64,000 bases of DNA from Ulva prolifera (GCA_023078555.1 CM041197.1:10695160-10759159); one strand, 5' to 3'. Positions 48,760 through 58,088 are shown, numbered from the stretch's first letter. The notes: generated by a model not told the origin, from the sequence alone. Numbers and translations are program-made.

Positions 48760-48996
48760 TCAATGTGCCCCTTCTAGTGCAATGTGGTGGCCACTTTGAT
48801 AACTGCCCCAGCTTGTACTGCACAGAAAGGCCCCTGACTGCAACTGTGGCTCTGGGGCGAGTTTCGCCCCGGACTGCTGTACGCTGCAACAGCCCCTGAT
48901 GCAGCATGGGGCATTATTGCCCTCAGCCCACCCGCCCCTGATCCGAAAGGGGCACTTCCCCCAACTCTGGGGAGGTCAACTTTCTTGTAGTAATAT
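48760..48996. promoter_or_regulatory. Inner CACTA 3' subterminal zone and terminus
   Basis: Dense GGGGC/GCCCC motifs in both orientations (TGCCCC, GGGGCGAGTTTCGCCCC, GGGGCA) precede the terminal repeat GTCAACTTTCTTGTAGT. It mirrors the 5' subterminal zone. Confidence 0.5.
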
Positions 48997-49044
48997 ATTG
49001 CAACGAGCACGTCCGTGGTTGTGCACCTGGTCCTCTTCATGCAG

Positions 49045-49659
49045 GTCACACGGGTCAAGCAGGCACTGCAGGCCACAAGCCTGAAAGCCGCTGGAGACAC
49101 CGAGGCATTGTGGTCCGAGGCAGGAGGCCTGCTGAATCCGGGTCTGTTGGGTGGCAATGGTGCCAACGGGCAACCACGCGTCCGGTTGTTTCGCAGTAAG
49201 ATGGCTTCGTGTAAGGGAGGCCACTTCCTCGTGAGGACCACCGAGGCCAAGACTTCAAAAGTTGACTACTTGGCGTACGTGCCATTCCTGCTAGATGGAG
49301 GCCAAGGGAATGCAGAAGGCGGAGTAGGTGCCATCAACACAGTGATGAAGATCTCTGATATCTTCTTGTGGCAGGAGACATCAGCAGATGGAGTTGTTCG
49401 GAAAACACGCTTTCTGCTGGGGGAAATGCATGAACTGCAGCCTGTGGGAGATCCGCTGCATGGGTATGAAGTGCGGTATACGGACCCATCCATTGGAGAA
49501 AGGCTCAGAAAGCCGTCGTTGCTACAGAAGAAGCCACTCGTACAAGGAGGGGCGGGCTATACTTACGGAGTGCGACTAGACCAGGTGGACTGTACTCTAG
49601 TGAGCACTCGGAACGAACAGTTTTTCGTTCCAACACTGAAGATGTCTACGTTTGGTTAG
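49045..49659 (+). CDS. CACTA transposase exon 9, outer copy (separated by inner insertion)
   Basis: The last exon of the outer transposase gene reads on from the acceptor CATGCAG|GTC in phase 0, which matches the donor at 34531/34532. The inner element has enlarged the intron from 129 bp to about 14.5 kb. The coding sequence is intact, so the outer gene could in principle still be spliced if the giant intron is removed. Confidence 0.8.
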   Translation, partial: VTRVKQALQATSLKAAGDTEALWSEAGGLLNPGLLGGNGANGQPRVRLFRSKMASCKGGHFLVRTTEAKTSKVDYLAYVPFLLDGGQGNAEGGVGAINTVMKISDIFLWQETSADGVVRKTRFLLGEMHELQPVGDPLHGYEVRYTDPSIGERLRKPSLLQKKPLVQGGAGYTYGVRLDQVDCTLVSTRNEQFFVPTLKMSTFG

Positions 49660-50799
49660 CGTATATCATGGAGGAGTGTTGAACATGAGCAATGATGTGC
49701 ATTGCAAGTTGTGCAATTGCATGAATTGGTAACACAGCGTACTGTCACATGGCATAGAGTGCCAACATCGCTCCACATAGACCCAATGCACGATTTGGCG
49801 TGCAAATTAGAGACAATCACACAGCAACAAGTACCCAACCGGGACTAGTTGCAGGAGGGATTCCACAGAATTGCTATGGCATAATTGTCTTGTGGGCGAG
49901 TCTGCTGCTAGCATGAGTTACAAATCTTATTAGCAGACTTGATGCGAAATATTACACACCACTGACCCTGCTACAGAACTTGACGCATATTCGGTACTGA
50001 TGGGATGCTGAACTCATCTCCATTTCCACTGCCGCTATAGATTTGCAGTGACCACGGTGCCTGCATGTCCCCACAGCATTTCATTAATGATGTATACGGC
50101 ACACGTGTGCTTTGCAAACAATTGTGGAAGTGGAGAGTGGAATGTGGCATGTCTTTACTGGCGACTTACCCACAATCTAAAGCGAAGATGTCTATAGCAA
50201 ATGCGGCAGTTTCCACAGCGAAGAGGGGCTCATCAGATGGAGCAACTGGTATCATAGGTCAAGAGTGGCACTTGGTCACCACCCGCTCAGCTATCGTAGC
50301 ATCACTCTCGGTAGTCTCAGCCACCTAGGCCTGCACTCGAGAGCTTACGAGCATCAGTACACGCTGAATCTGGGCAATAGCACGGCATTGAAGGATGGGA
50401 ATGTCCGGATGGTGTCAACGACGCACACTATCTTGATAACTACTTCCGATGAGACCGGCAGACTCTCGGGCGTCGAATGGTGACCTGAAGACACTGTCAA
50501 ACGAGTAGCGCACTCTCGGATGTCATGCGTGCTTTCGGCCCGCTCGCAATATGCCCTTCATGTACACGACAGATTTGCAAACAGTAATGATTGCTTCGTT
50601 CCCGTACAGGGGACCTGCGTGTTTACAAGCTGGCTTAGCAAGCTGGTCCGCTGTGTACTTCTCCTGGCGTTATCTCTCACCAAACGTCGAGGTTGCGCCA
50701 TGCACTTACCAAATATGCTCCTGGGATCACACAACGTCTTGTGTTGCCAATGCATTGTGCGTCTGCGTCCATTCTGCTGGTTGTCTAAGGTACCCCTGC

Positions 50800-51041
50800 A
50801 ACAATCCATCAATGTGCCCCTTCTAGTGCAATGTGGTGGCCACTTTGATAACTGCCCCAGCTTGTACTGCACAGAAAGGCCCCTGACTGCAACTGTGGCT
50901 CTGGGGCGAGTTTCGCCCCGGACTGCTGTACGCTGCAACAGCCCCTGATGCAGCATGGGGCATTATTGCCCTCAGCCCACCCGCCCCTGATCCGAAAGGG
51001 GCACTTCCCCCAACTCTGGGGAGGTCAACTTTCTTGTAGTG
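50800..51041. repeat. Outer CACTA 3' subterminal zone and terminal inverted repeat
   Basis: Same GGGGC-rich subterminal sequence as the inner copy, ending in GTCAACTTTCTTGTAGTG at 51041, the inverted partner of 21577. It is followed by a short TA microsatellite in host intron sequence. Confidence 0.85.
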
Positions 51042-51312
51042 TATATATATACAGATGAATGCCTTCAAGTTGACCTACTCACGTATGCACGTGCAAACAG
51101 TACTGTTTCGTGTATTTCACGCGAGTCCTGTATTTCTGTATGAATGTGGTCCTGTGGGCCACTTAGCATTGGATAGTAATGGAGACTTTGCGGCAACATT
51201 GAATTGCGTATCATCAAGAATTCCGGTGGGTCTCGAACATGTGCACATGCGTGTATCAAACAGCTCCCTGGTGAACAATTCTTAGAGAGTACGGCCTTGA
51301 TGTATTGTGTAG

Positions 51313-52690
51313 GTACGGACGGGGACTTGCGGCTTGCGGGTGGTCAGGCGGGGCCAGGGTATGAGTACGGCCGCCTCGAGATTTTCCTTCGGGGCCTCTG
51401 GAGGACAACCTGCCGCTTTGACGGCTTCACTCCAGACTCAGCCAACGTTGCGTGCACCGCCCTTGGTTTTCAAGGTGGTGCTATGCTGGACATTGGATCC
51501 TTTAATCAGGTGCTACTCACCAATGGATGTACTCAGGGCAATCACTGTGTGGTGGCTTGATCATGAGTGCACATGGTCGCGGATCAGAATGGGGAGTTTG
51601 CCGGTCGATGTAGACACGGAGCTGGGGTATGTCGTATGTACTGAAGGAGCACACACGACTCGCCAGGCCAGCACGCAGAGCAGTCCATCAATCCGCATCA
51701 GTGGCTCGCGGTCATGACCTCAACCAGCCTTGAAAGCAGGACCGGTGTACAGTGCGAGGCTGAGATTCCGTTGCTGATGGCACCGCCTTCACCCAGGCTG
51801 TTGCAGTGATCCTGTGATCCAATGTCTGAGCCACATTGTACTGTGTGATGCTGTAGAGATAAGTGCTGCTTGATTGTAGGTGTTCCCCTCAGACAGGCCG
51901 ATCGCACTGACTGCGGTGGACTGTGTCGGCAACGAGACCTCTCTCCTGCAGTGCCCGGCAAACAGCTCTTTCTCTGACATTACGAGGTCATCCGAATCAG
52001 ATTCATCACCCCCCTGTCAGCGCGAAAATCCCACCACAGCCCTGGCTTGTGGCAACTCCTCTGGTAGTGCGCTTCCGGATCCCATGTGTATCTTTGCGTA
52101 CACACAGGGCAGTGCGCATCAACTATTTAACACCATGTCAGTCCATGATGGTCCTATGACTTTCCTGCCACTTGAAGCGACCTATCATATGAAGTGGCCA
52201 CAACATGTACCCCGGCCACATACAAGCACACAGCCCTTTGTCTGGCAGAGTGGAGTCCGCGTTCCTCGGCATTTCAACAGGCAAAATGGCCATGGTGTTG
52301 TACAGGCTGCACAGAGCCAATGCCTGAACAGGGCGACGTGCGGCTGCGTGGTGGCTTCGGCACGCCCTACGATCCTCTCCACACCGGCTTTGTGGAAGTA
52401 TTTAATGCCGGCGAGTGGGGCGCCATCTGCAGCGCGCTGGACCTCCCCAGCATTCTGGTTGCCGACGTTGTTTGCCGGCAGCTCGGCTTCCCGCATGGCA
52501 CCGTTGTTGATCCGATCAATCCAAGGCCACGCTTCACTAATGACTACGTGATTGTAGAGGAAGCGGACGAGCCGCAGGACAGGTTCTGGCTGGGCAATGT
52601 GGTCTGCTCTGGCCCTGAAGCTCGTTTGCTGGACTGCGGTCTTGGCTCAGGCTTCCTCACCGAGGACGCTTGCAGCAGCACACTAGGAGA
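51313..52690 (+). CDS. SRCR gene C, exons 6-8 (SRCR domains 3-4, end truncated)
   Basis: This continues gene C after the CACTA insertions. Exons are 51313-51509, 51880-52063 and 52315 to about 52690. The acceptor phases (1, 0, 1) fit the phase-1 exit of exon 5 at 21550. SRCR3 spans exons 6+7 (GDLRLAGG, GRLEIFLRG, VACTALGFQGG, VDCVGNETSLLQCPAN, ALACGNSSG). SRCR4 begins in exon 8 (QGDVRLRGG, FVEVFNAGEWGAICS, VVCRQLGFPHG, VVCSGPEARLLDCGLG). After about 52680 the resemblance to gene B exon 5 stops: the last Cys-containing strand (VICRRFP in gene B) is missing, a TGA follows at LGEW, and GGAA-rich repeat begins. The 3' end of the gene therefore looks truncated or replaced. Confidence 0.78.
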
Positions 52691-53050
52691 ATGGTGACGT
52701 GGTGGTGAGGAAGGTGCGAGGATGGTTTGAGGAAGAGTGGCGGAGGCCTGGCGGAACCCCGGGAACGGCGAAAGGACCGTTGGCGGAGCGCCCGGAAGGC
52801 AGCCCGGATTGTGGACGGAAGTTCCGCGAGCGTTCCGGACGGGGTGTTTCAACGGGCACTCCACGTGGGGGTTCCGCCGGAACGTTTCCGGAGTGATGCC
52901 GGAACGTGCGAAGGATCCGCAATGCTTCCAGAGGACTGTTTGAGGAAGAATGCTTAAAATTTCGGAATGGTTACGGATCCGATAACGTTCCGGCAGAGCC
53001 TTGCGGAAGCCTCCCGGAAGCCTGGAAGAACAGGATGGTTCGTGAGAGGT
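52691..53050. repeat. TTCCGG/CCGGAA-rich low-complexity tract
   Basis: About 360 bases are packed with GTTCCGG, CCGGAA, GGAAGCC and GGAACG variants in both orientations. This composition is unlike the flanks. It begins where the SRCR exon homology ends. Confidence 0.65.
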
Positions 53051-53487
53051 TAATCTCTGCCCGGATGTGCTGGAGACAGATTACGTAAGTGGTGAGGTCA
53101 TCAAGGCCTTCTTTACATGCGTGCCACGTGTAGGTTGCCGTTGATTCGGACGCAACTCGGTCTCAATGTTTGTTCTCTCCCATTCACTCTATTGTAACAT
53201 GTGTACCACGTTTTCGACAGAGAATCGCGATTAGTGCACAGGACATACGGTCCTGCGGGAAAGGCAGTTTCGAGTGCATATACAAGCAGCATGTCATCAA
53301 CTGTACACCGTGATTCCGGAACAAGACAGATTTATTGATGTGTTCACACGAACTCGTAGGCAGGGGTGGTCATGGCTTGCATAGGCATATCATAGACATT
53401 GCTTACATTGATATCTCGTCACCTTGGGTGCCCTCATCATGTCCATAAGGAACGATGATACTACGATCACATGTAGTGCCACCTCTA
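53051..53487. other. No supported gene; holds one copy of the 37-nt dispersed motif
   Basis: Short frames only. The motif copy is at 53161-53197. The right end abuts the target duplication of the copia element. Confidence 0.5.
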
Positions 53488-53492
53488 ACATG

Positions 53493-54039
53493 TGTGAAAG
53501 AACACAGCTGCTGTGAGTGTCTCCCTCTAGAGTGCTCACAGATTCATGCAGCCTGTGTTTAACTCCAATAGACAAGATTACAGAGGTATACACTAAGTAG
53601 AAGTATACCTGTGAAAGAACACAGCTGCTGTGAGTGTCTCCCTCTAGAGTGCTCACAGATTCATGCAGCCTGCATTCAACATGCTGAGTTATACCAACTC
53701 AGCAGACTATGTGTCCACAAGCACAAACCAACCACATATCCATGCATGTCAGCTAGAGGACACCATACCTGTGTTTAACTCCAATAGACAAGATGTCCTA
53801 CTGGAGTCAACACAAGGCTTATATGCAAACAAGCACACAGACACATAATGTCTACCTATGTGCAAAACAACAAACGCTCCCGCTTTCTGAGTCCCTTTAT
53901 CTCAGGGATCGCGTCGAGCACGTGTACAGCAACCATGCGTACAACCACCTCTTGATATGCTAGCTTCTAGCTCCCTCACACAACAGTCTCCTATTGAGCC
54001 ATGCTTATGATTCTCCTGAAAACTCCTGGTTTCACCACA
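53493..54039 (-). repeat. Copia 3' LTR (547 bp)
   Basis: It carries a 117-bp tandem duplication (units from 53493 and 53610, each starting TGTGAAAGAACACAG), shared with the other LTR. It has an extra 99 bases after the second unit (about 53676-53774) that the 5' LTR lacks. Confidence 0.95.
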
Positions 54040-54048
54040 GCCCCCCTG
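54040..54048 (-). other. Copia polypurine tract
   Basis: The minus strand reads CAGGGGGGC immediately before the 3' LTR, the expected place for plus-strand priming. Confidence 0.7.
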
Positions 54049-54053
54049 AATCA

Positions 54054-57000
54054 TCAGACTGATTCAATCTGAGAGATCTGCATTCCCAGCGCCTTTGCTC
54101 CAGCCTCCTGCTTTGGGCCTGGAAGCGCCTTGGTGAGGATGTCAGCCTTCATCTCCTCTGTCTTGACAAACACTGCTTCAATGTCTCCTTGCATCACACG
54201 GTGGCGGACAAAATGAAACGCAATGTCTATGTGCTTTGTCCTACCAGCTGCTCCTGGAGTATGCTGCTTCATCAAAACAAGGGCGGACTGGTTATCCCCA
54301 TACAGCCGAATACGCTGCATCTGCCCACTCAGCTCAGCCATGAGCTTGCGAACCCACAACACCTCCTTCACCGCTGCAGCTGCTGCCACATACTCAGCCT
54401 CACATGTTGAGCAAGCTACCACAGTCTGCAACTTGGATTTCCAGACCACAGGACCACCATGCATGAGTACAACTGCACCTGAGGTGCTCTTTCTAGAGTC
54501 AGGTTCACCAGCGTAATCAGCATCTGTGTATGCCTCTACAGCGGGCATACCACGCTGATACACAATACCCCTATCAAGCGTACCAGCAATGTACCGCAGC
54601 ACACGCTTGGCAGCTTTCCAATGCACATCAGTTGCAGTTGCCACAAAACGACTCAGTACACCACATGCATATGCAAGATCAGGCCGAGTGTTCACAGTCA
54701 GATACAGCAAGGACCCAACAAGCTCAGCGTATGGAGTCTCATCACCGAGAGGAGTGCCTTCATGTCGCCCCAGATGTGTGTTTGCCTCCAGCGGTGTGGT
54801 GACCGCTTTGCTGTCAGACATGCCGAAACGCTCCAGCACATCACGGGCATACTTCGGCTGACCCAACCAGATCTGCCCTAGCTCACGGTCCCTCCGAAGC
54901 TGCAGACCCAGGAAGTAGGTGACCTTCCCGATGTCCTTGATCTCAAAGGCGCCGGCGATTGCCGCCAAGGCTGCCTGAACCATCTGCTTCCTGCCGATGA
55001 TTATACCGTCGTCCACGTAGATTAGAATGTAGACTCGCCGCTGCCCTTCACCTTTGTAGAACATGCATGGGTCCGACTCCGATGCAGTGAATCCGAGACG
55101 GGTGAGCTCGCTTAGCAGCTTGGCGTGCCAGGCACGCGCAGCCTGCTTCAGCCCATACAGAGCTTTCCGCAGTCTGTATGTGCGGCCGCCGAATGCCTCC
55201 GGCATCCGAACGTACACCTCGTCGGTCGGGTCAAGCTCCCCATTCAGGAAAGCTGTTGCCACATCAAACTGATGCAGCTCATAATCATGCTCCGCAGCGT
55301 GTGCGAGCATGACTCGAAATGTCGCTTGCTCAGCAGTGGGAGCAAAAACTTCTTCGAAGTCCATGCCCTTGCGCTGCAAGCACCCCAGCACCACCAGCCG
55401 GGTCTTGTACTTGTCAACTGCTCCAAACGCATCGCGCTTGATTTTGTAGACTGGTTTCATCGGCAGAACCCTCTTTCCCATTGGTACTTCAGTCACGAGG
55501 TCCAGAACCCCCTTCTCAATGATGGATGCCCACTCTGCCTCCATGGATGCACGCCAGAGCTCCGCATCAGGTCGGCCAAGCGCCTCCGCAGTCGTCTTCG
55601 GTTCATCTGTCAGCCCGTCCGAAGCGTACGCATACGCATGGGGTTGAGATGCATCAGGTGCACGCCGCTCCCGTCTGGGGTACCTGTGTGCTGGTATCTC
55701 TTCTACGGGTGGCGCGCCCGCATCACCGTCATTGTCGGGGTCTTCACCACCATCGGCGTTGCCGTCATCACCAGCATCACCACCGCCATCGTCGCCAGCA
55801 TCTTCATTGCCGTCATCTTCAGCATCGTCGTCGGAGTCTTCACCGTCCGAGTCCTCGGCATCACTGGCAGCTTCCAGTGGTGGCATGTCCGCATACATGT
55901 CAGGCTCTCCAAGATTAGGAGTCATCAGGTCTTCATCGGACGCTGAGCCCACCGGCTCTGCATACGCGGGCATCATCTCGCAGTTCATTTCATACACACG
56001 CCCACGCTTGCGTCCTGTGAGGATGATGCCTCCTTTTGCGTCCATGATCTGACATCTGTCACCCTTCTGGGTGCACTCATGAGCTGCTTCAGTTGCCAGG
56101 AACCGTGATAGAAGGTTCACTGTCATGCTCGGTACCCATAGCACCGAACGCAGCAGCACCAGGCCCGCTGGGCCTCCATCCAGCCACACTTCTCCTTCTC
56201 CCATCACATCGTGGCACTCACCACCTCCCAGAACCACTCGCTTGGTGCTGCTATGTCTCATGTCACGAATCACATTGCGATTGTGTACAATGTGGTGAGA
56301 AGATCCGCTGTCGTAGAGCAGAGCATTAGTGCTTGCCCCGGCGGCCATTGCCATCCCCTCGGATGGATGTGCAGCTTGTGCAACCATTGCTGCTGCCGGC
56401 CGCGGGCGATCCTCGGGCTTCACCTTCGGTTGCCGACAGTCCTTCTGGATGTGGCCTACCTTCCCGCAGTTGAAACATTTCCGCGTCTCTTTCCGCTTCT
56501 TCTGGCCCTCGGCGTTCATCGCCTTGCCATCTCTGTTCCCAGCACTCTGCTGAGAACTCTCCACCAGTCTGACGGCAGCCTTCAGCTCCTTCGTGACCTG
56601 GTTGAAGCCTGCGCTCACATGCTGTGTAAGCATCATGACCAGGGACCCCCTCTCTGGAGCCTCCTTTAGTCCACGCACGAGCGCATTCGCGGCCAGCTGA
56701 TCCGCTGCCGCGAAGTCGGTGTCTTGAAGCTTCTCAAGAACCTCAAGCACCCTCTCTGCATACCGCGTGTATGCCTCCGATGAGCCTTGCCGAATGTCAT
56801 TCAGCTCGCTCACCAAGAGCGGTTGCCGAAGCTCCTGCTCCGCCTCGTATTCAGCACGCACTTGCTGCCACGCCGCCATGGTGGTGGCTGCACGGTCAAT
56901 GATGCGCGCCAGACCTCTGTCTTCGACGCAGAGCAGCATCCTGCTCCGGACCTTCGCGTCCGCCATCACTTCCTGTTGTGCAGCCATGTCTGGCTCCTCT

Positions 57001-57125
57001 GTGAGCCAGCCCTCCACTCCCATAGTAGTCAAGGATGCCCGGAACTGTGCAGCCCACAGCCGGTAGTCCCCACCCCGCTTCAGCTTGCGGACGGCATGGA
57101 GAGTGCTGCTTCGTTGATCTTCCAT
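54054..57125 (-). CDS. Copia Gag-Pol polyprotein without integrase
   Basis: The ATG at 57125 is the first in a frame open to 54054; the frame itself runs upstream to 57137, four codons further. Residues counted from 57137: gag helical region 1-200; CCHC zinc knuckle CFNCGKVGHIQKDC at 221-234; retropepsin DSG at about 276 (LLYDSGSSHHIV), with LWVPSMTVNLLS closing the protease near 345. At about 385-400 the sequence passes from the start of the pre-integrase region (GRVYEMN) directly to a very acidic Asp/Gly linker (410-480). RT follows (QFDVATAFLNGEL, catalytic YVDD at 707-710, KALYGLKQAARAW), then RNase H (TDADYAGEPDSRKSTSG, CSTCEAEYVA, TKHIDIAFHFVR). No HHCC finger and no DDE core are present. 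Usual copia polyproteins are several hundred residues longer. The other catalytic residues are intact, so copying into cDNA looks possible, while integration would need help. Confidence 0.93.
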   Translation of the reverse strand: MEDQRSSTLHAVRKLKRGGDYRLWAAQFRASLTTMGVEGWLTEEPDMAAQQEVMADAKVRSRMLLCVEDRGLARIIDRAATTMAAWQQVRAEYEAEQELRQPLLVSELNDIRQGSSEAYTRYAERVLEVLEKLQDTDFAAADQLAANALVRGLKEAPERGSLVMMLTQHVSAGFNQVTKELKAAVRLVESSQQSAGNRDGKAMNAEGQKKRKETRKCFNCGKVGHIQKDCRQPKVKPEDRPRPAAAMVAQAAHPSEGMAMAAGASTNALLYDSGSSHHIVHNRNVIRDMRHSSTKRVVLGGGECHDVMGEGEVWLDGGPAGLVLLRSVLWVPSMTVNLLSRFLATEAAHECTQKGDRCQIMDAKGGIILTGRKRGRVYEMNCEMMPAYAEPVGSASDEDLMTPNLGEPDMYADMPPLEAASDAEDSDGEDSDDDAEDDGNEDAGDDGGGDAGDDGNADGGEDPDNDGDAGAPPVEEIPAHRYPRRERRAPDASQPHAYAYASDGLTDEPKTTAEALGRPDAELWRASMEAEWASIIEKGVLDLVTEVPMGKRVLPMKPVYKIKRDAFGAVDKYKTRLVVLGCLQRKGMDFEEVFAPTAEQATFRVMLAHAAEHDYELHQFDVATAFLNGELDPTDEVYVRMPEAFGGRTYRLRKALYGLKQAARAWHAKLLSELTRLGFTASESDPCMFYKGEGQRRVYILIYVDDGIIIGRKQMVQAALAAIAGAFEIKDIGKVTYFLGLQLRRDRELGQIWLGQPKYARDVLERFGMSDSKAVTTPLEANTHLGRHEGTPLGDETPYAELVGSLLYLTVNTRPDLAYACGVLSRFVATATDVHWKAAKRVLRYIAGTLDRGIVYQRGMPAVEAYTDADYAGEPDSRKSTSGAVVLMHGGPVVWKSKLQTVVACSTCEAEYVAAAAAVKEVLWVRKLMAELSGQMQRIRLYGDNQSALVLMKQHTPGAAGRTKHIDIAFHFVRHRVMQGDIEAVFVKTEEMKADILTKALPGPKQEAGAKALGMQISQIESV

Positions 57126-57140
57126 TGCGCTCAACACAAT

Positions 57141-57152
57141 GAGCCCATAACC
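57141..57152 (-). other. Copia primer binding site, half-tRNA type (initiator tRNA-Met anticodon arm)
   Basis: Directly inside the 5' LTR the minus strand reads GGTTATGGGCTC. This is complementary to a CCCAUAACC stretch like the anticodon loop (CAU) and 3' stem of eukaryotic initiator tRNA-Met, not to a tRNA 3' end. Drosophila copia and yeast Ty5 prime from such a cleaved half-tRNA. By contrast the gypsy element here uses a 3'-end site. Confidence 0.65.
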
Positions 57153-57600
57153 TGTGAAAGAACACAGCTGCTGTGAGTGTCTCCCTCTAGAGTGCTCACA
57201 GATTCATGCAGCCTGTGTTTAACTCCAATAGACAAGATTACAGAGGTATACACTAAGTAGAAGTATACCTGTGAAAGAACACAGCTGCTGTGAGTGTCTC
57301 CCTCTAGAGTGCTCACAGATTCATGCAGCCTGTGTTTAACTCCAATAGACAAGATGTCCTACTGGAGTCAACACAAGGCTTATATGCAAACAAGCACACA
57401 GACACATAATGTCTACCTATGTGCAAAACAACAAACGCTCCCGCTTTCTGAGTCCCTTTATCTCAGGGATCGCGTCGAGCACGTGTACAGCAACCATGCG
57501 TACAACCACCTCTTGATATGCTAGCTTCTAGCTCCCTCACACAACAGTCTCCTATTGAGCCATGCTTATGATTCTCCTGAAAACTCCTGGTTTCACCACA
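57153..57600 (-). repeat. Copia 5' LTR (448 bp)
   Basis: TGTGAAAG...TTTCACCACA on the plus strand. It contains the same 117-bp internal tandem duplication (57153 and 57270) but lacks the 99-bp block of its partner. Confidence 0.95.
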
Positions 57601-57682
57601 ACATGTCATATACTCCACTCATACATTTAATCACGATCACCGCATGTGTACAGTTTCTTTCCGAGCCCACGTTGGTATACAA

Positions 57683-57885
57683 CTAATCGACATACTTCTT
57701 CCGGGTAATCTTCAACGCGAGGCCAACCTTCTGGCTCCTCTTATGGGTGGGATGCAACGGAGATTCCGCTGTCCCCTCCGTTTTTAGTGCGCCAAGGATG
57801 AATTTCTTGAAGTACTCGTAGTCAGCCACGTACAGTCCGTCTTCTTGTGCCCACTGCGCGGCCGGCTTCATCGTGCCCTCGCCGT
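57683..57885 (-). CDS. Possible terminal exon of an unknown gene
   Basis: Minus-strand frame after a plausible acceptor (TTGACAG|ACGG), reading DGEGTMKPAAQWAQEDGLYV, YEYFKKFILGALKTEG, HPTHKRSQKVGLALKITRKKYVD and a stop. The Lys-rich end and balanced composition look coding. I recognise no family. The next exon upstream is not evident, and the frame beyond the acceptor overlaps the tRNA-like sequence. Confidence 0.35.
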
Positions 57886-58021
57886 CTGTCAAGACGCGTG
57901 TTAGTCTCATCGAGTGTGCACAGGGGTTAATGCGCGTGCCTGAGCTGGTAAGCATGTTGACTGTGCATGACGACGTGGAGGGGAGCGTACCTTGCCAACG
58001 CGTAATGTCGCGCGGCAGAAA

Positions 58022-58088
58022 TGAAAGTAAGAATTGAACCGGTGACCTCATGAGTACACACTACATGCTCTACCACTAGGACTCACCT
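58022..58088 (-). tRNA. tRNA-like sequence, degenerate
   Basis: On the minus strand CCTAGTGGTAGAGCA resembles a pol III A box / D arm, and 34 bases later GGTCACCGGTTCAATTC resembles a B box / T arm. The stems pair poorly: the T stem does not close, and the anticodon stem forms only CATG/CATG around an oversized loop. It is therefore more likely a tRNA pseudogene or tRNA-derived fragment than a working tRNA. Confidence 0.25.

Larger units (their letters stand above)
34616..48996 (+). mobile_element. Inner CACTA transposon nested in the outer one
   Basis: This is a complete second copy of the same element in the same orientation, nearly identical base for base to the outer copy. It lies in the intron between transposase exons 8 and 9 of the outer copy. 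The intact site is visible at 46951-46965 (CATTGTTGCATTGCAACG). Compared with it, the junctions give a 3-bp ATT duplication (34613-34615 and 48997-48999), with the element then starting AATAACTACAAG and ending CTTGTAGTAATAT. The usual first C of the terminus is missing at both ends. An alternative reading has ends ACTACAAG...CTTGTAGT at 34620-48991 with a 4-bp AATA duplication in a site that had eight more bases. Confidence 0.92.
21577..51041 (+). mobile_element. Outer CACTA (En/Spm-type) DNA transposon, interrupted by a second copy
   Basis: The 5' terminus at 21577 and the reverse complement of the 3' terminus ending at 51041 share CACTACAAGAAAGTTGAC, with further matches after two mismatches. 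CACTACAAGAAA is the classic plant CACTA terminus. Flanking trinucleotides are TAC (left) and TAT (right), so the expected 3-bp target duplication is imperfect. Contents are subterminal GGGGCA-rich zones, a minus-strand accessory gene, a 174-bp tandem array and a plus-strand Tnp2-like transposase. Without the inner copy (about 34616-48996) the element would be about 15 kb. It lies in an intron of SRCR gene C, 26 bases after that intron's GTGAGT donor. Confidence 0.93.
53493..57600 (-). mobile_element. Ty1/copia LTR retrotransposon lacking integrase
   Basis: The LTRs (53493-54039 and 57153-57600) are direct repeats with TG...CA ends, flanked by the 5-bp target duplication ACATG (53488-53492 and 57601-57605). 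Between them, on the minus strand, lie a primer binding site, one open reading frame of about 1023 codons (gag-protease-RT-RNase H) and a polypurine tract. The integrase domain expected between protease and RT in a copia element is absent, yet the frame is unbroken. Apart from a 99-bp indel the LTRs are almost identical, so the insertion is recent. It probably moved with integrase supplied in trans. Confidence 0.95.

Noticed and set aside
55125..55946. 273-codon plus-strand frame
   Set aside because: It is antisense to the copia RT and acidic linker, and is open because the acidic Asp/Gly codons leave few stops on the opposite strand.
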